Origin: Chryseobacterium sp. ISL-80
GTDB lineage: Bacteria > Bacillota > Bacilli > Bacillales > Cytobacillaceae
Reading direction: 5' to 3'
Length of the DNA: 64,000 bases
Assembly: GCA_018613055.1 (NCBI GenBank)
Contig: JAGGQZ010000009.1
Span: forward strand, 62,001 to 126,000
This document shows, piece after piece, positions 33,021 through 42,170 of this stretch. Position 1 is the first letter of the stretch. Every line of letters starts with the position of its first letter. The notes beneath the pieces were generated by a model, which saw only the letters and a program-made list of their open reading frames with translations, searched no databases and was not told the DNA's origin. A program made the translations under genes and the position numbers.

Positions 33021-34319
33021 ATGACAAGTAGTTTCGTAAAAGATTTAACTCCAAGATTAATTGAATGGCGACGTTCCTTACATGCCTTACCTGAACTGGG
33101 TTTTATGGAGTATATCACAACATACAGGATCGGGAAGGAGCTTGAAGCCCTTGGTTTTAAGCTGTTTGTCGGGAAGGAAGCGCTTGATGAGGAATCGCGT
33201 ATGGGAGTTCCTCCGGAGAGTGATTTGATGGCGCATGAGTTGAAGGCACTTGACTGGGGAGTGGATGAGTCGTGGCTGGATAAAATGCGTGGGGGCAACA
33301 CGGGATTGGTGGCTATATGGGATACAGCGAAAGAAGGGGACCATGTTGGTTTCCGCTTTGATATTGATGCTTTGCCGATTAATGAATCGCTGGATTCGAA
33401 GCATTTCCCGGCAAAACATCAATTCGTATCCAAGAAACAGAACGTCATGCATGCATGCGGACATGATGGACACACCAGTATCGGTATTGGAGTCGCCAAT
33501 TATATTGCAAAGCATAATGATACCTTGCATGGCCGTTTTACCTTGCTATTTCAACCTGCCGAAGAAGGTGGACGCGGAGCTCGGGCGATGGTGGCTAAAG
33601 GCTGGCTTGATGATGTCGATTATTTCTATTCCGGGCACATCGGCATTCAAACTCTTCCGGTTGGAACGATTGCCGCTACGACACCAGGATTCCTTGCTTC
33701 AACGAAATACAATGCATATTTTAAAGGCGTTTCTTCCCATGCGGGGATGAATCCTGAGCTTGGCAAAAATGCGCTGCTGGCAGCTACTACTGCGGCCAAT
33801 AACTTATATGCTATCCCCCGTCACCACGACGGTGTGACCCGGGTGAACGTTGGAAGATTAGTTGCTGGAAGCGGACGGAATATCATTCCAGAAAATAGTT
33901 ACATGGAAATCGAAGTCCGTGGGGAAACAGTTGAAATTGCCGAATACATGGCTGAAAAAGCGACGAGGATTCTCCAGGCTGCAGCCGATATGCACGATGT
34001 AACCTGCACGATTGAACCGGTTGGCTTGACCGAAGTGGTTGTCTGCAATGAGGAGCTGATCCCGAAAATTACTGAATGGTGTGCAGAAAGCGATTATGTA
34101 AAAGAAGTATTGCCATCAGTGACTGTTTCTGGCTCTGAAGATGTCAGTCTGATGATGAACCGGGTTCAACAGCACGGCGGGCAGGCGACTTATATGCTTT
34201 TCGGGACAAAGCTTGACCATCCGCACCATCATCCTGAGTTTGATTTTCAAGAGGAGGTTCTGATGGTTGCGGTGGATACATTCATCTCGATCATTAATGG
34301 CGGCTCTAGAATTAATTGA
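33021..34319 (+). CDS. abgA: M20 amidohydrolase, aminobenzoyl-glutamate hydrolase subunit A-like
   Basis: 432 residues. 'ACGHDGHTSIG', 'QPAEEGGRGA' and 'SSHAGMNPELGKNAL' supply the di-metal ligands and dimerisation domain of M20D peptidases; 'FRFDIDALPI' is also typical. The insertion near 60-90 (ESRMGVPPES) matches AbgA rather than simple IAA-amino-acid hydrolases. AbgA with AbgB cleaves p-aminobenzoyl-glutamate to p-aminobenzoate and glutamate in the cytoplasm. AGAGGAGAG precedes the ATG. First gene of a five- to six-gene run. Confidence 0.85.
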   Translation: MTSSFVKDLTPRLIEWRRSLHALPELGFMEYITTYRIGKELEALGFKLFVGKEALDEESRMGVPPESDLMAHELKALDWGVDESWLDKMRGGNTGLVAIWDTAKEGDHVGFRFDIDALPINESLDSKHFPAKHQFVSKKQNVMHACGHDGHTSIGIGVANYIAKHNDTLHGRFTLLFQPAEEGGRGARAMVAKGWLDDVDYFYSGHIGIQTLPVGTIAATTPGFLASTKYNAYFKGVSSHAGMNPELGKNALLAATTAANNLYAIPRHHDGVTRVNVGRLVAGSGRNIIPENSYMEIEVRGETVEIAEYMAEKATRILQAAADMHDVTCTIEPVGLTEVVVCNEELIPKITEWCAESDYVKEVLPSVTVSGSEDVSLMMNRVQQHGGQATYMLFGTKLDHPHHHPEFDFQEEVLMVAVDTFISIINGGSRIN

Positions 34320-34345
34320 TAAATAGTTTTATTCAAGGAGGAGAC

Positions 34346-35773
34346 ATGAAAAACACCGATGTGAAAACGTATCTCGCCGAAAACAAAGAGACTTTTGAGA
34401 GAATCAGCAAGTATATTTATGATCATCCGGAAACTAGATTCGAAGAATACGAGTCAGCGGAGTATTTGGCATCTGAGTGTGAAAAAGCCGGTTTCTCTGT
34501 AGAAAGGAATGCAGGCGGTATAGAAACTGCATTTGTTGCTACTTTTGGAAGCGGTTTCCCGGTGATAGGGTTCCTTGGAGAATTTGATGCTCTTTCTGGT
34601 TTGGGACAGGAACCAGACAAAACAGGTTATGAGCCAACAGAAGTGAATGTTGGTCATGGCTGTGGCCATAACCTACTCGGAACTGGTGCTTTTGCCGCTG
34701 CATGCGCCGCTAAAAAGTACCTGGAAGATCATAACCTCTCCGGTACCGTGAAATTTTTCGGGTGTCCGGGGGAAGAAGGCGGTTCAGGAAAGACGTTCAT
34801 GGTCAGGGAAGGCGTGTTTGACGGAGTAGATGCTGCGTTATCCTGGCATCCTTCCCCAGCAAACGCCATCATGAGCCTTTCCAGTCTGGCAAACTATCAG
34901 GTGTATTTCAGGCTTAAAGGAGTCTCCTCCCATGCTGCAAACTCACCGCATTTGGGCAGAAGCGCGCTGGATGCAGTCGAACTGATGAATGTGGGAGTTA
35001 ATTATCTAAGAGAGCATATCGTTCCTGAAGCAAGAATTCATTATGCCGTTACCAACACTGGCGGCATTTCGCCAAATGTCGTACAGGCTGATGCAGAAGT
35101 GCTGTATCTGATCCGAGCTCCTAAAGTGCAGCAGGTGGATGGCATCTACAAACGTGTCTGCAAGATTGCAGAAGGTGCAGCATTGATGACAGAAACGGAG
35201 CTTTCCATTGAATTTGACAAGGCTTGTTCGAACTATATACCAAACCGTAGTCTTGAAAAAATCCTCCATGAAAGCCTAGTGGAAGCTGGTACTGAAGAAC
35301 CCGCAGTAGAAGAAGTGACTTTTGCCAAAGAAATTTGGTCCACACTGTCAGACGGGGAAAAAGAGAGTTATTTGGACCTGTTAAAAGGGTTTGGATATGT
35401 TGGGAACGGAAGTGAATTCGAGGGGAAGTATCTCTCGGACAGCATCTCGCCGTATGAAGCATCCAATGAAATCCTTGCCGGCTCCACGGATGTCTCAGAT
35501 GTCAGTTGGATTGTTCCCACTGCGCAATTGACCGTTGCGACTTCAGCATTGGGTACTCCGCTGCACACGTGGCAGATGACCACCCAGGGAATAAGCAGCT
35601 TTGCCCATAAAGGAATGCTTCGGGCAGCAAAATCAATGGCATTGACAGCGGTTCAATTGTTTGAGGATGAGGCAAAATTGAAGGCTGTTAAACAGGAATT
35701 CGATGAGTTCCGCAAAGCCAATCCTTATACATGTCCAATACCAAAAGACGTTAAGCCATCAACATTAAAATAA
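34346..35773 (+). CDS. abgB: M20 amidohydrolase, aminobenzoyl-glutamate hydrolase subunit B-like
   Basis: 475 residues from the ATG at 34346, behind AAGGAGGAG; an upstream in-frame ATG overlaps abgA. 'GHGCGHNLLG', 'GCPGEEGGSGKTF' and 'SSHAANSPHLGRSALD' mark the metal sites; the late 'WIVPTAQLTVATSALGTPLH' is typical of AbgB. It should pair with the abgA product as a heterodimer. Gap to abgA 26 nt, to abgT 21 nt. Confidence 0.85.
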   Translation: MKNTDVKTYLAENKETFERISKYIYDHPETRFEEYESAEYLASECEKAGFSVERNAGGIETAFVATFGSGFPVIGFLGEFDALSGLGQEPDKTGYEPTEVNVGHGCGHNLLGTGAFAAACAAKKYLEDHNLSGTVKFFGCPGEEGGSGKTFMVREGVFDGVDAALSWHPSPANAIMSLSSLANYQVYFRLKGVSSHAANSPHLGRSALDAVELMNVGVNYLREHIVPEARIHYAVTNTGGISPNVVQADAEVLYLIRAPKVQQVDGIYKRVCKIAEGAALMTETELSIEFDKACSNYIPNRSLEKILHESLVEAGTEEPAVEEVTFAKEIWSTLSDGEKESYLDLLKGFGYVGNGSEFEGKYLSDSISPYEASNEILAGSTDVSDVSWIVPTAQLTVATSALGTPLHTWQMTTQGISSFAHKGMLRAAKSMALTAVQLFEDEAKLKAVKQEFDEFRKANPYTCPIPKDVKPSTLK

Positions 35774-35794
35774 ATTAAAAAGTGAGGCGAAAAT

Positions 35795-37315
35795 ATGGTT
35801 ACAGAGAAGAAGAAAGCAAGCTTAGCCCAGCGATTTCTGAATGGAATTGAAAGAGTAGGGAACAAGCTTCCCGACCCGTTTATTTTATTTGCAATCCTTG
35901 CAGTGCTGGTCATCATTGCTTCAGCTATTTTCAGTGCCTTTGGTGCATCTGTCACACACCCGGGTACAGGAGAGGAGCTTGCAGTAAAAAACCTTGCTTC
36001 TGCTGAAGGCCTGAAGTATATTTTGACATCTATGCTGGATAATTTCACTGGTTTTGCGCCTCTTGGATTAGTATTATCGATGATGCTTGGTATTGGTCTT
36101 GCTGAAAAAGTCGGCATGCTTGATTATGCGATCAAGAGAACAATTCTGAAAGCACCTCCTGCACTGATCACATACACAGTTGTTTTTGTAGGTATTATGG
36201 GGAATATCGCTTCCGATGCAGCAATGGTTCTGATTCCCCCTCTAGCTGCAATGGTTTTCTACAAAGTTGGCCGGAATCCGATTGCCGGCTTGGCTGCAGG
36301 ATACGCTTCAGCGGGTGCTGGTTTTACAGCGAATCTGTTGATTGCAGGAACAGACGCACTGCTAGCGGGCATATCCACAGAAGCTGCACAGATTATTGAT
36401 GAGAATATTGTCGTAACACCAGTTGACAACTGGTATTTCAATATTGTATCCGTGTTTGTCCTTACAATCGTTGGCGGACTTATCACAACTAAATTCATTG
36501 AACCGCGCCTTGGTAAGTATAAAGGGGATGCAGTAGAGGAAGCACTTACAGAAGATCCTCCTAAAGCAGGTAAAGCTTTACGCAATGCCGCTATTGCTGG
36601 TGGGCTTTATATTGCGGTTATTCTAGCTGCGATTCTGTTGCCGAACAGTCCATTGACTAATGAGGATGGCGGCCTGGTTCCATCACCATTCCTCGATGGC
36701 ATTATCCCGATTATTCTGTTCTTCTTTATCATTATCGGTACCGTCTATGGAATAACCGTTGGTAATATTAAGAGCAGTAAAGATGTTGCCAGCTTTATGG
36801 CTGAAGCGATGAAGGATCTTTCGTCTTATATTGTCCTAATATTCGCAATTTCACAGTTTATCGCATATTTTAGCTGGTCCAATATTGCAACATGGATTGC
36901 GGTCAACGGAGCGGAATTCCTGAAGGATATTGAGTTTACTGGAATAGGATTGATCATTGGCTATATTTTCTTTACCGCAGCATTGAACTTCCTGATCACT
37001 TCAGGTTCTGCAAAATGGGCACTAGAAGCTCCCGTATTCGTACCGATGTTCATGCAGCTTGGTTACCATCCAGCATTTACACAGGTAGCCTATCGAATTG
37101 CGGATTCATCAACAAACATCGTGACTCCATTAATGCCGTATATGGTCATCGTCCTGTCGTTCATGCAGAAGTATGATAAAAAAGCCGGTATTGGAACGTT
37201 TATTGCCTTGATGCTTCCATATTCTGTGATGTTCTTATTGACATGGATCATCATGATTTTAATCTTCTTCTTTTTTGAACTACCGTTTGGCCCTGGTATT
37301 ACACCATTTCTTTAA
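35795..37315 (+). CDS. abgT: AbgT-family transporter (p-aminobenzoyl-glutamate importer or drug exporter type)
   Basis: 506 residues with about 11-12 hydrophobic segments. 'NKLPDPFILFAILAVLV', 'GNIASDAAMVLIPPLAAMVF', 'AGYASAGAGFTANLLIAGTDALLAG' and 'SGSAKWALEAPVFVPMFM' are signature AbgT stretches. Context between abgB and a second abgA indicates uptake of aminobenzoyl-glutamate, a folate breakdown product, rather than sulfonamide export. Confidence 0.95.
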   Translation: MVTEKKKASLAQRFLNGIERVGNKLPDPFILFAILAVLVIIASAIFSAFGASVTHPGTGEELAVKNLASAEGLKYILTSMLDNFTGFAPLGLVLSMMLGIGLAEKVGMLDYAIKRTILKAPPALITYTVVFVGIMGNIASDAAMVLIPPLAAMVFYKVGRNPIAGLAAGYASAGAGFTANLLIAGTDALLAGISTEAAQIIDENIVVTPVDNWYFNIVSVFVLTIVGGLITTKFIEPRLGKYKGDAVEEALTEDPPKAGKALRNAAIAGGLYIAVILAAILLPNSPLTNEDGGLVPSPFLDGIIPIILFFFIIIGTVYGITVGNIKSSKDVASFMAEAMKDLSSYIVLIFAISQFIAYFSWSNIATWIAVNGAEFLKDIEFTGIGLIIGYIFFTAALNFLITSGSAKWALEAPVFVPMFMQLGYHPAFTQVAYRIADSSTNIVTPLMPYMVIVLSFMQKYDKKAGIGTFIALMLPYSVMFLLTWIIMILIFFFFELPFGPGITPFL

Positions 37316-37338
37316 GAAAAAAGGATGTGAAATATACA

Positions 37339-38613
37339 ATGAACAATCTAGAAGAAAAATTAATAGAATGGCGTCGAGATTTCCATCGCCATCCTGAAAC
37401 TGGATTTTTGGAAATGCGGACAGCTTCCATTGTTGCTTCAATTCTTGACAATCTTGGCTTTGAGCTTCAAGCGGGAAAAGACGTTATGTCGTCTGACCAT
37501 TGTATGGGTAAGCCCGGAAAAGAGGAAACGGAAGCACATTATCAATGGTCACTTCAAAACGGAGCCAAAAAAGATTATATAGAGCCTTTTTCAGAGGGAT
37601 ATACAGGGATTGTCGCCACATGGGATACGAAAAAGGAAGGTCCAACGATTGCTTTCCGTATTGATATGGATGCTTTGGACATAAATGAATCTCAGGAGGA
37701 AAGCCACTTCCCGAAAAAAGAAGGGTTCCGGTCGACTCTTCCGTATAAGATGCATGCTTGTGGCCATGACGCCCATACAACAATCGGATTGGGACTGGCA
37801 ACCTTGATAGCTGAGAATAAGGACAGTCTCAAAGGGAAAATCAAATTGATTTTCCAGGCAGCTGAGGAGGGAACCCGAGGAGCCCGCTCAATGGTTGAAG
37901 CGAATGTAGTCGATGATGTCGATTATTTTATCGCCTCCCATGTAGGAACCGGGGTTCCAGATGGACATTTTGTCGCTTCCAAAAATGGATTCCTGGCTAC
38001 TTCGAAGCTTGACATCACTTTTAAGGGCGTAGCCTCACATGCTGGGGGAAACCCTGAACAGGGGAAAAACGCTTTGCTGGCAGCTGCGTCTGCAACACTT
38101 AATATTTATGCCATTCCTCGTCATTCTGAAGGTGCGACAAGAATCAATGTCGGTGAACTTCATGCAGGCTCTGGCAGAAACATCATCGCTGACCGTGCCT
38201 TTTTAAAGGTAGAAACCCGCGGGGAAAACACAGAGATCAATGAGTTTGTCAAAGCACAGGCGGAAGCAGTAATCGCCGGTTCTGCTCAAATGTACAGTGT
38301 AGAATATGAAATCCAAACCGTTGGTGAAGCAATTAGTGCCAAAGGTTCGAGAGAGCTAGCCAGTGTGCTACATGCTTGTGCCGAAGAATCACCATATATT
38401 CTGGAAAGTGTGTTTGAGGATAACTCACCTGCAGGTTCTGAAGATGCCACCTACTTTATTGAAAGAGTGCAGAAAAACGGCGGGCAGGCAACATACTGTA
38501 TTTTCGGAACAGAGCTTGCGGCCGGCCATCATAATGAAAAGTTTGATATCAATGAAAAGACTTTGCTATCTGCTGTCCATGTTCTTTTTGAATCAATCCA
38601 GAAACTAAATTAA
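37339..38613 (+). CDS. Second AbgA-like M20 amidohydrolase
   Basis: 424 residues from the ATG at 37339; a GTG at 37327 is in frame but sits inside the likely ribosome binding site (AAGGATG). It has the same blocks as the first copy ('ACGHDAHTTIG', 'QAAEEGTRGARSM', 'ASHAGGNPEQGKNALLAA', 'GSGRNII'). It aligns along its whole length with the gene at 33021 but the two are well diverged. Whether it replaces subunit A or acts on another aminoacyl amide is unknown. A terminator follows. Confidence 0.85.
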   Translation: MNNLEEKLIEWRRDFHRHPETGFLEMRTASIVASILDNLGFELQAGKDVMSSDHCMGKPGKEETEAHYQWSLQNGAKKDYIEPFSEGYTGIVATWDTKKEGPTIAFRIDMDALDINESQEESHFPKKEGFRSTLPYKMHACGHDAHTTIGLGLATLIAENKDSLKGKIKLIFQAAEEGTRGARSMVEANVVDDVDYFIASHVGTGVPDGHFVASKNGFLATSKLDITFKGVASHAGGNPEQGKNALLAAASATLNIYAIPRHSEGATRINVGELHAGSGRNIIADRAFLKVETRGENTEINEFVKAQAEAVIAGSAQMYSVEYEIQTVGEAISAKGSRELASVLHACAEESPYILESVFEDNSPAGSEDATYFIERVQKNGGQATYCIFGTELAAGHHNEKFDINEKTLLSAVHVLFESIQKLN

Positions 38614-38622
38614 CTCTTGGAG

Positions 38623-38650
38623 TGAGGCAGAGACATCTGCCTCATTTTCA
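38623..38650 (+). terminator. Internal terminator of the abg run
   Basis: Perfect TGAGGCAGA-gaca-TCTGCCTCA hairpin with TTTTC, between the second abgA and the carbamoylase-like gene. Confidence 0.75.
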
Positions 38651-38678
38651 ATCTATTCATTTGAAGGGAGAAATGGCC

Positions 38679-39920
38679 ATGAAGGATTGGCTTGAGAAGC
38701 ATCTGTGCGAGTTGAATTTAACAGAAACAATGAATCGTCCGGAGGGTTTTTGTCGGCTAGGCTATACGGATGGAGAGTGGAAGGCGATTGATGTTTTTGT
38801 TTCGCTTGCTGAGACTCTGGGCTTGAACGTACATAGGGATAAAGCGGGGAATGCCATTGCCAGGTGGGAAACAGACGCGGGTGAATCTTTACCTGCAGTT
38901 GCTGTTGGTTCCCATCTGGATACCGTAAAAGACGGTGGTGGATATGATGGAGTTGCAGGTGTACTTTGCGGCCTTGCTGCTATTAAGAAGTTAAAAGAAG
39001 AAGAATTCAAGCCCGCTTTCCCAATTGAGGTGATTTGTTTTGCCTCCGAGGAATCATCGCGATTCGGCGTTTCGACAATTGGCAGCAAAGCGATGAGCGG
39101 GTTATTGAATAAGAAGGAACTCGAGAGTATTAAAGATGAGCATGGTATCACAATCCGCCAGGCAGTTGAAAGCATGGGACTTAAATGGGAGAAAATTGAC
39201 CAGGCACATAGGACTGAGTCCGAACTGAAAAGTTTTATTGAGCTGCACATTGAACAAGGTACCAGGGTTGAGGACAATGGGGCAGAATTTGGTGTTGTTT
39301 CTGCGATCGCTTGCCCGATTCGCTTAAAAGTAACGATTACCGGGCAAATGGGGCATACGGGAACGACACCAATGGGGAAAAGAAAGGATGCACTTGTAGC
39401 AGCTGCGCCTTTGATAAGTTTTATCTCAGAAACAGCTGAGGCCCTGTCGGCTGCAAGTGAAGTCCCAATCGTTGCCACGGCCAGCACCATCGAACTAAAA
39501 CCTAACGCCATGAATGTTATCCCAGGAACCTTACAACTTGGTGTGGATATCCGCAGTGTCGATGATCAGCTAAAAGAGAAAATGAAAGAGCATATTTACG
39601 ATAAATGTATACAGCTTGAACAGTCATTTGGTGTTAAAATTGAAATGACTACTCTGGTAAATAATTCATCCGTCCAGTTAGATGAAATAGTGAGAAGTAA
39701 ACTGCAGGCTGCTGGAGAATCTCTAGGCTATAAAGCTATGGTTCTCGAAAGCGGCGCAGGTCACGATGTGATGAACATGGCCGCTCAATGGCCATCCGGC
39801 TTGATTTTTATCAAGTGTCGAAACGGTTTAAGTCACCATCCTGAAGAATTTGCCTCACTTGATGATTTACAAATAGGTACAGACATTATCACACAATATT
39901 TTAAAAATGAAGCAGGTTAA
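38679..39920 (+). CDS. M20-family Zn-dependent N-carbamoyl-amino-acid / ureidoglycolate-type amidohydrolase
   Basis: 413 residues from the ATG at 38679, eight bases after AAGGGAG. 'GSHLDTVKDGGGYDGVAGVL', 'CFASEESSRFG', 'ELHIEQGTRVED', 'GQMGHTGTTPM' and 'RNGLSHHPEE' are the markers of the hydantoinase/carbamoylase and allantoate amidohydrolase group. It frees ammonia or carbamate from ureido-acids. Its place after abg genes suggests removal of another nitrogen group from related substrates. Exact specificity is not readable. Confidence 0.85.
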   Translation: MKDWLEKHLCELNLTETMNRPEGFCRLGYTDGEWKAIDVFVSLAETLGLNVHRDKAGNAIARWETDAGESLPAVAVGSHLDTVKDGGGYDGVAGVLCGLAAIKKLKEEEFKPAFPIEVICFASEESSRFGVSTIGSKAMSGLLNKKELESIKDEHGITIRQAVESMGLKWEKIDQAHRTESELKSFIELHIEQGTRVEDNGAEFGVVSAIACPIRLKVTITGQMGHTGTTPMGKRKDALVAAAPLISFISETAEALSAASEVPIVATASTIELKPNAMNVIPGTLQLGVDIRSVDDQLKEKMKEHIYDKCIQLEQSFGVKIEMTTLVNNSSVQLDEIVRSKLQAAGESLGYKAMVLESGAGHDVMNMAAQWPSGLIFIKCRNGLSHHPEEFASLDDLQIGTDIITQYFKNEAG

Positions 39921-39951
39921 TAGCTGAAGAGAAAAAAAGTAGGTGTAAAAG

Positions 39952-41262
39952 ATGAAAATCCGTGTCGGGTTAGTGGGCCCAGAAGACTCTGTTGGCCACA
40001 TCCTTGCTTTAGGGCGGGAACATATTGATCTTGAAATGGTTCCGTATATTTATAAAGAAACAAAGGAGACAGAAATCATCATCCGTGACTATCAAGATGA
40101 AGTGGATTTTTGGTTTTTCTCCGGCCAGGCTCCATACTATTATGCACGCTCTAAAGGATTGATCCGGGAAGATAATGCTTATTTTCCGCCATTGTATGGT
40201 TCAAGCTTGCTAGGGACCCTCCTGGGAGCTCATTTAAAGGAAGGCGTTATACAGAATGCCAGCCTTGATACCATCAAACAATCAGAACTGGATACATTGA
40301 CCAGTACATATTATTTGGGTGATATAAAAATACATTCTTTTTCCTATAACGAATACAAACCAGCCGAGGAAATCATCTCATTCCATAAAAAACTACATGA
40401 TGAAGGTAAAATTGAAGTGGCTTTTACCTGTGTTCAGGAAGTTCATGACCGGCTGAAGGAAATGGGAATTCCTTGTTACCGAGTAATTCCTTCCCCAGTT
40501 GCCATCAAGCTGGTTCTGCAAAACTTGAAGGAGAGAGGACAATCCAACTGGTACAAACAGTCACAGATTGCGATTATTGGACTTGAGGTGATCCATTCAG
40601 CAAGTTCGCTGGATCAGCAGTATTTTAGTTACGAAATGAAGCGGCGTGAACTTGAGATCAAGCAGGTCATGCTTGATCATGCCGAAAAACTGCAAGGCTC
40701 ATTCGTACAAATCGGCGATGGCTTGTTCTTTATCTATACGACCAGGGGCGAGATGGATATGCAGTTTCAAGAGTCCGCTATGTATTCCCTGATAGAAGAA
40801 GCAAAAGTCCACAGCAAATTAAAGCTCAGAATTGGGATAGGCTACGGATTGACCGCCTATGATGCGGAACAAAATGTGAGACTTGCCTTGCATTATGCCA
40901 GAGAAAAACAGACCCCATCTGTTGTCAGTGTTGATGAAAAGAAACAGATTAATGAGCACCGGTCAGAAACGGGAGAACTGAACATCTCCTATCAGCAGCG
41001 TAAATGGGGAGAAGACTGGGAAGAGCGCTTTAAAGAAGCCAGGATCAGCCCCGGGATCGTAAGCAAAATCGAGTATCTCTCAAGACATTACAAAAAAAAT
41101 ATTGTGACAGCACAAGAAGTCTCAAGATGGCTGAAAAGAACTGAACGCAATTCAAGGAGAATCATGGTCGAACTCGAACGTCTTGGCCTTGCCAAAGTCA
41201 CGGGTGAAGAACAGCCAGGACAAAGAGGCAGACCACGGAAGGTTTATGAATTGTTGTTTTAA
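39952..41262 (+). CDS. Putative transcriptional regulator: sensor-like + cyclase-like + winged-helix domains
   Basis: 436 residues. N-terminal 1-190 looks like a periplasmic-binding or PrpR-like alpha/beta sensor ('RVGLVGPEDSVGHILALGRE', 'AFTCVQEVHDRLKEMGIPCYRVIPS'). Residues about 200-325 resemble a degenerate GGDEF/GTP-cyclohydrolase-III-like module ('VQIGDGLFFIYT', 'LRIGIGYGLTAYDAEQNVRLALHYAREK'). The last 70 residues form a winged helix ending 'GQRGRPRKVYEL'. Position directly after the abg genes makes it their likely regulator. I have no named family for this combination. Confidence 0.6.
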   Translation: MKIRVGLVGPEDSVGHILALGREHIDLEMVPYIYKETKETEIIIRDYQDEVDFWFFSGQAPYYYARSKGLIREDNAYFPPLYGSSLLGTLLGAHLKEGVIQNASLDTIKQSELDTLTSTYYLGDIKIHSFSYNEYKPAEEIISFHKKLHDEGKIEVAFTCVQEVHDRLKEMGIPCYRVIPSPVAIKLVLQNLKERGQSNWYKQSQIAIIGLEVIHSASSLDQQYFSYEMKRRELEIKQVMLDHAEKLQGSFVQIGDGLFFIYTTRGEMDMQFQESAMYSLIEEAKVHSKLKLRIGIGYGLTAYDAEQNVRLALHYAREKQTPSVVSVDEKKQINEHRSETGELNISYQQRKWGEDWEERFKEARISPGIVSKIEYLSRHYKKNIVTAQEVSRWLKRTERNSRRIMVELERLGLAKVTGEEQPGQRGRPRKVYELLF

Positions 41263-41307
41263 CAGGAATGGTCTAAAGATAAAAATTAATTACTTATTGA
41301 TATTCGG

Positions 41308-41337
41308 ACTGCAGACAAACTTATCTGCAGTTTTTTA
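41308..41337 (+). terminator. Terminator of the abg/regulator run
   Basis: ACTGCAGA / TCTGCAGT stem with TTTTTT. Confidence 0.85.
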
Positions 41338-41488
41338 TTTTCATGCTGAACTGTTTTTAGTGTAGCTATCTTTGAAACTTAAATGAAAGAGGCTGTATTT
41401 AATTCATTGGTTGTAAATTGCATTTGAGGGATAAAAGGTTTAAATGGTCTGGCAAGATTCTAAATTCAAAAGTATAGCAAAAAGAAAA

Positions 41489-41523
41489 GAGGCTATCAAA
41501 ATAATCATTTTTGACAGCCTCTC
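41489..41523. terminator. Bidirectional terminator by the DedA remnant
   Basis: GAGGCTATCAAAA / TTTTGACAGCCTC stem (one mismatch). Confidence 0.7.
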
Positions 41524-41794
41524 ATAAATCTTAACGCTTGTTTTTTCTTCAAAAGGAAAAAGACGATTCCTGCTATCAATGCAATGACGGCGACTGGAAT
41601 GATATAAGGTTTTCCAGCATCTTTAATTCCAGCCCAGTTTTCGCCAAGGACTATTCCCAAATACAGAAAGAACATTGTCCATGGAATGACTGCAGCCACA
41701 GTATAAAGTGTGAACTTTACAAAAAACATTCTCGCAATTCCGGCTGGAAATCTTGCACGAAAATCTCCACTCCTAACTATATAACCGATTTTTT
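41505..41794 (-). pseudogene. DedA-family membrane protein, C-terminal remnant
   Basis: Only the last 80-odd residues of a DedA (SNARE-associated) protein remain: 'FPAGIARMFFVKFTLYTV' through 'LGENWAGIKDAGKPYIIPV' and a final hydrophobic helix. The conserved start of the family (about 110 residues including the first membrane segments and the Arg-rich 'GRFIPGVRT' loop) is absent; sequence before the 'FPAGIARM' block diverges at once. There is no ribosome binding site at the internal ATG at 41729. A deletion has removed the 5' part. Confidence 0.7.
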
Positions 41795-41890
41795 CATTAG
41801 AGTAGTTTTATGAAAATGATGTAAATAACATTATTTTATGTAGTATGAGTTTCGGATATTTTAACACTTTAATAAGGTAAAATTTTCTCT

Positions 41891-41920
41891 TTGACAACCT
41901 TGTAGATTCTTATGTATGAT
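41891..41920 (+). promoter_or_regulatory. Sigma-A promoter of the permease gene
   Basis: TTGACA, 18 nt, TATGAT, about 250 nt before the start codon. Confidence 0.65.
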
Positions 41921-41959
41921 TACCTAGTCTTTTGCATATTTATCCTTTCTTGCATTTTT

Positions 41960-42028
41960 TCAGAGGGTAGAGGAGTGGATTAATTAGGGGAAGAGTAAAT
42001 CATAGGAGATTAATCCTGATTTTTTTTA
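41960..42028 (+). promoter_or_regulatory. Possible degenerate L-box (lysine riboswitch) start and terminator
   Basis: GGGTAGAGGAG followed 16 nt later by GGAAGAGTA resembles the GGTAGAGG...AAGAGTA beginning of lysine riboswitches, but the rest of the aptamer is not visible. GGATTAAT / ATTAATCC forms a hairpin with a T-run here. Confidence 0.3.
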
Positions 42029-42082
42029 TTCAATAAATCTGTCTAGTATAAAACGGGACATTTGCATGTAATATCACCAGGC

Positions 42083-42113
42083 AAATCACCATTAGATTGG
42101 TGTGTTTTTTATT
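42083..42113 (+). terminator. Leader terminator upstream of the permease
   Basis: CACCA / TGGTG hairpin followed by TGTTTTTTATTT, about 55 nt before the start codon; compatible with attenuation. Confidence 0.5.
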
Positions 42114-42170
42114 TATCAGGGAATGCTGATAAATGAGTTCTTTTAATTACCTTTTAAGGAGAAGATCATC

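Larger units (their letters stand above)
41795..42170. other. Leader and promoter region of the amino-acid permease gene
   Basis: Contains a sigma-A promoter (41891-41920) and a leader of about 245 nt with two terminator-like hairpins (41977-42028 and 42083-42113). See the findings for a lysine-riboswitch-like motif. Confidence 0.5.

Noticed and set aside
38762-39511. 249-codon minus-strand frame inside the carbamoylase-like gene
   Set aside because: Antisense to a fully conserved M20 gene; Ser/Thr-rich composition typical of reverse-complement frames.
41960-42113. Full lysine riboswitch call
   Set aside because: Only the 5' GGTAGAGG...AAGAGTA motif is visible; the later conserved L-box segments are not found, so it is listed only as a possible remnant.
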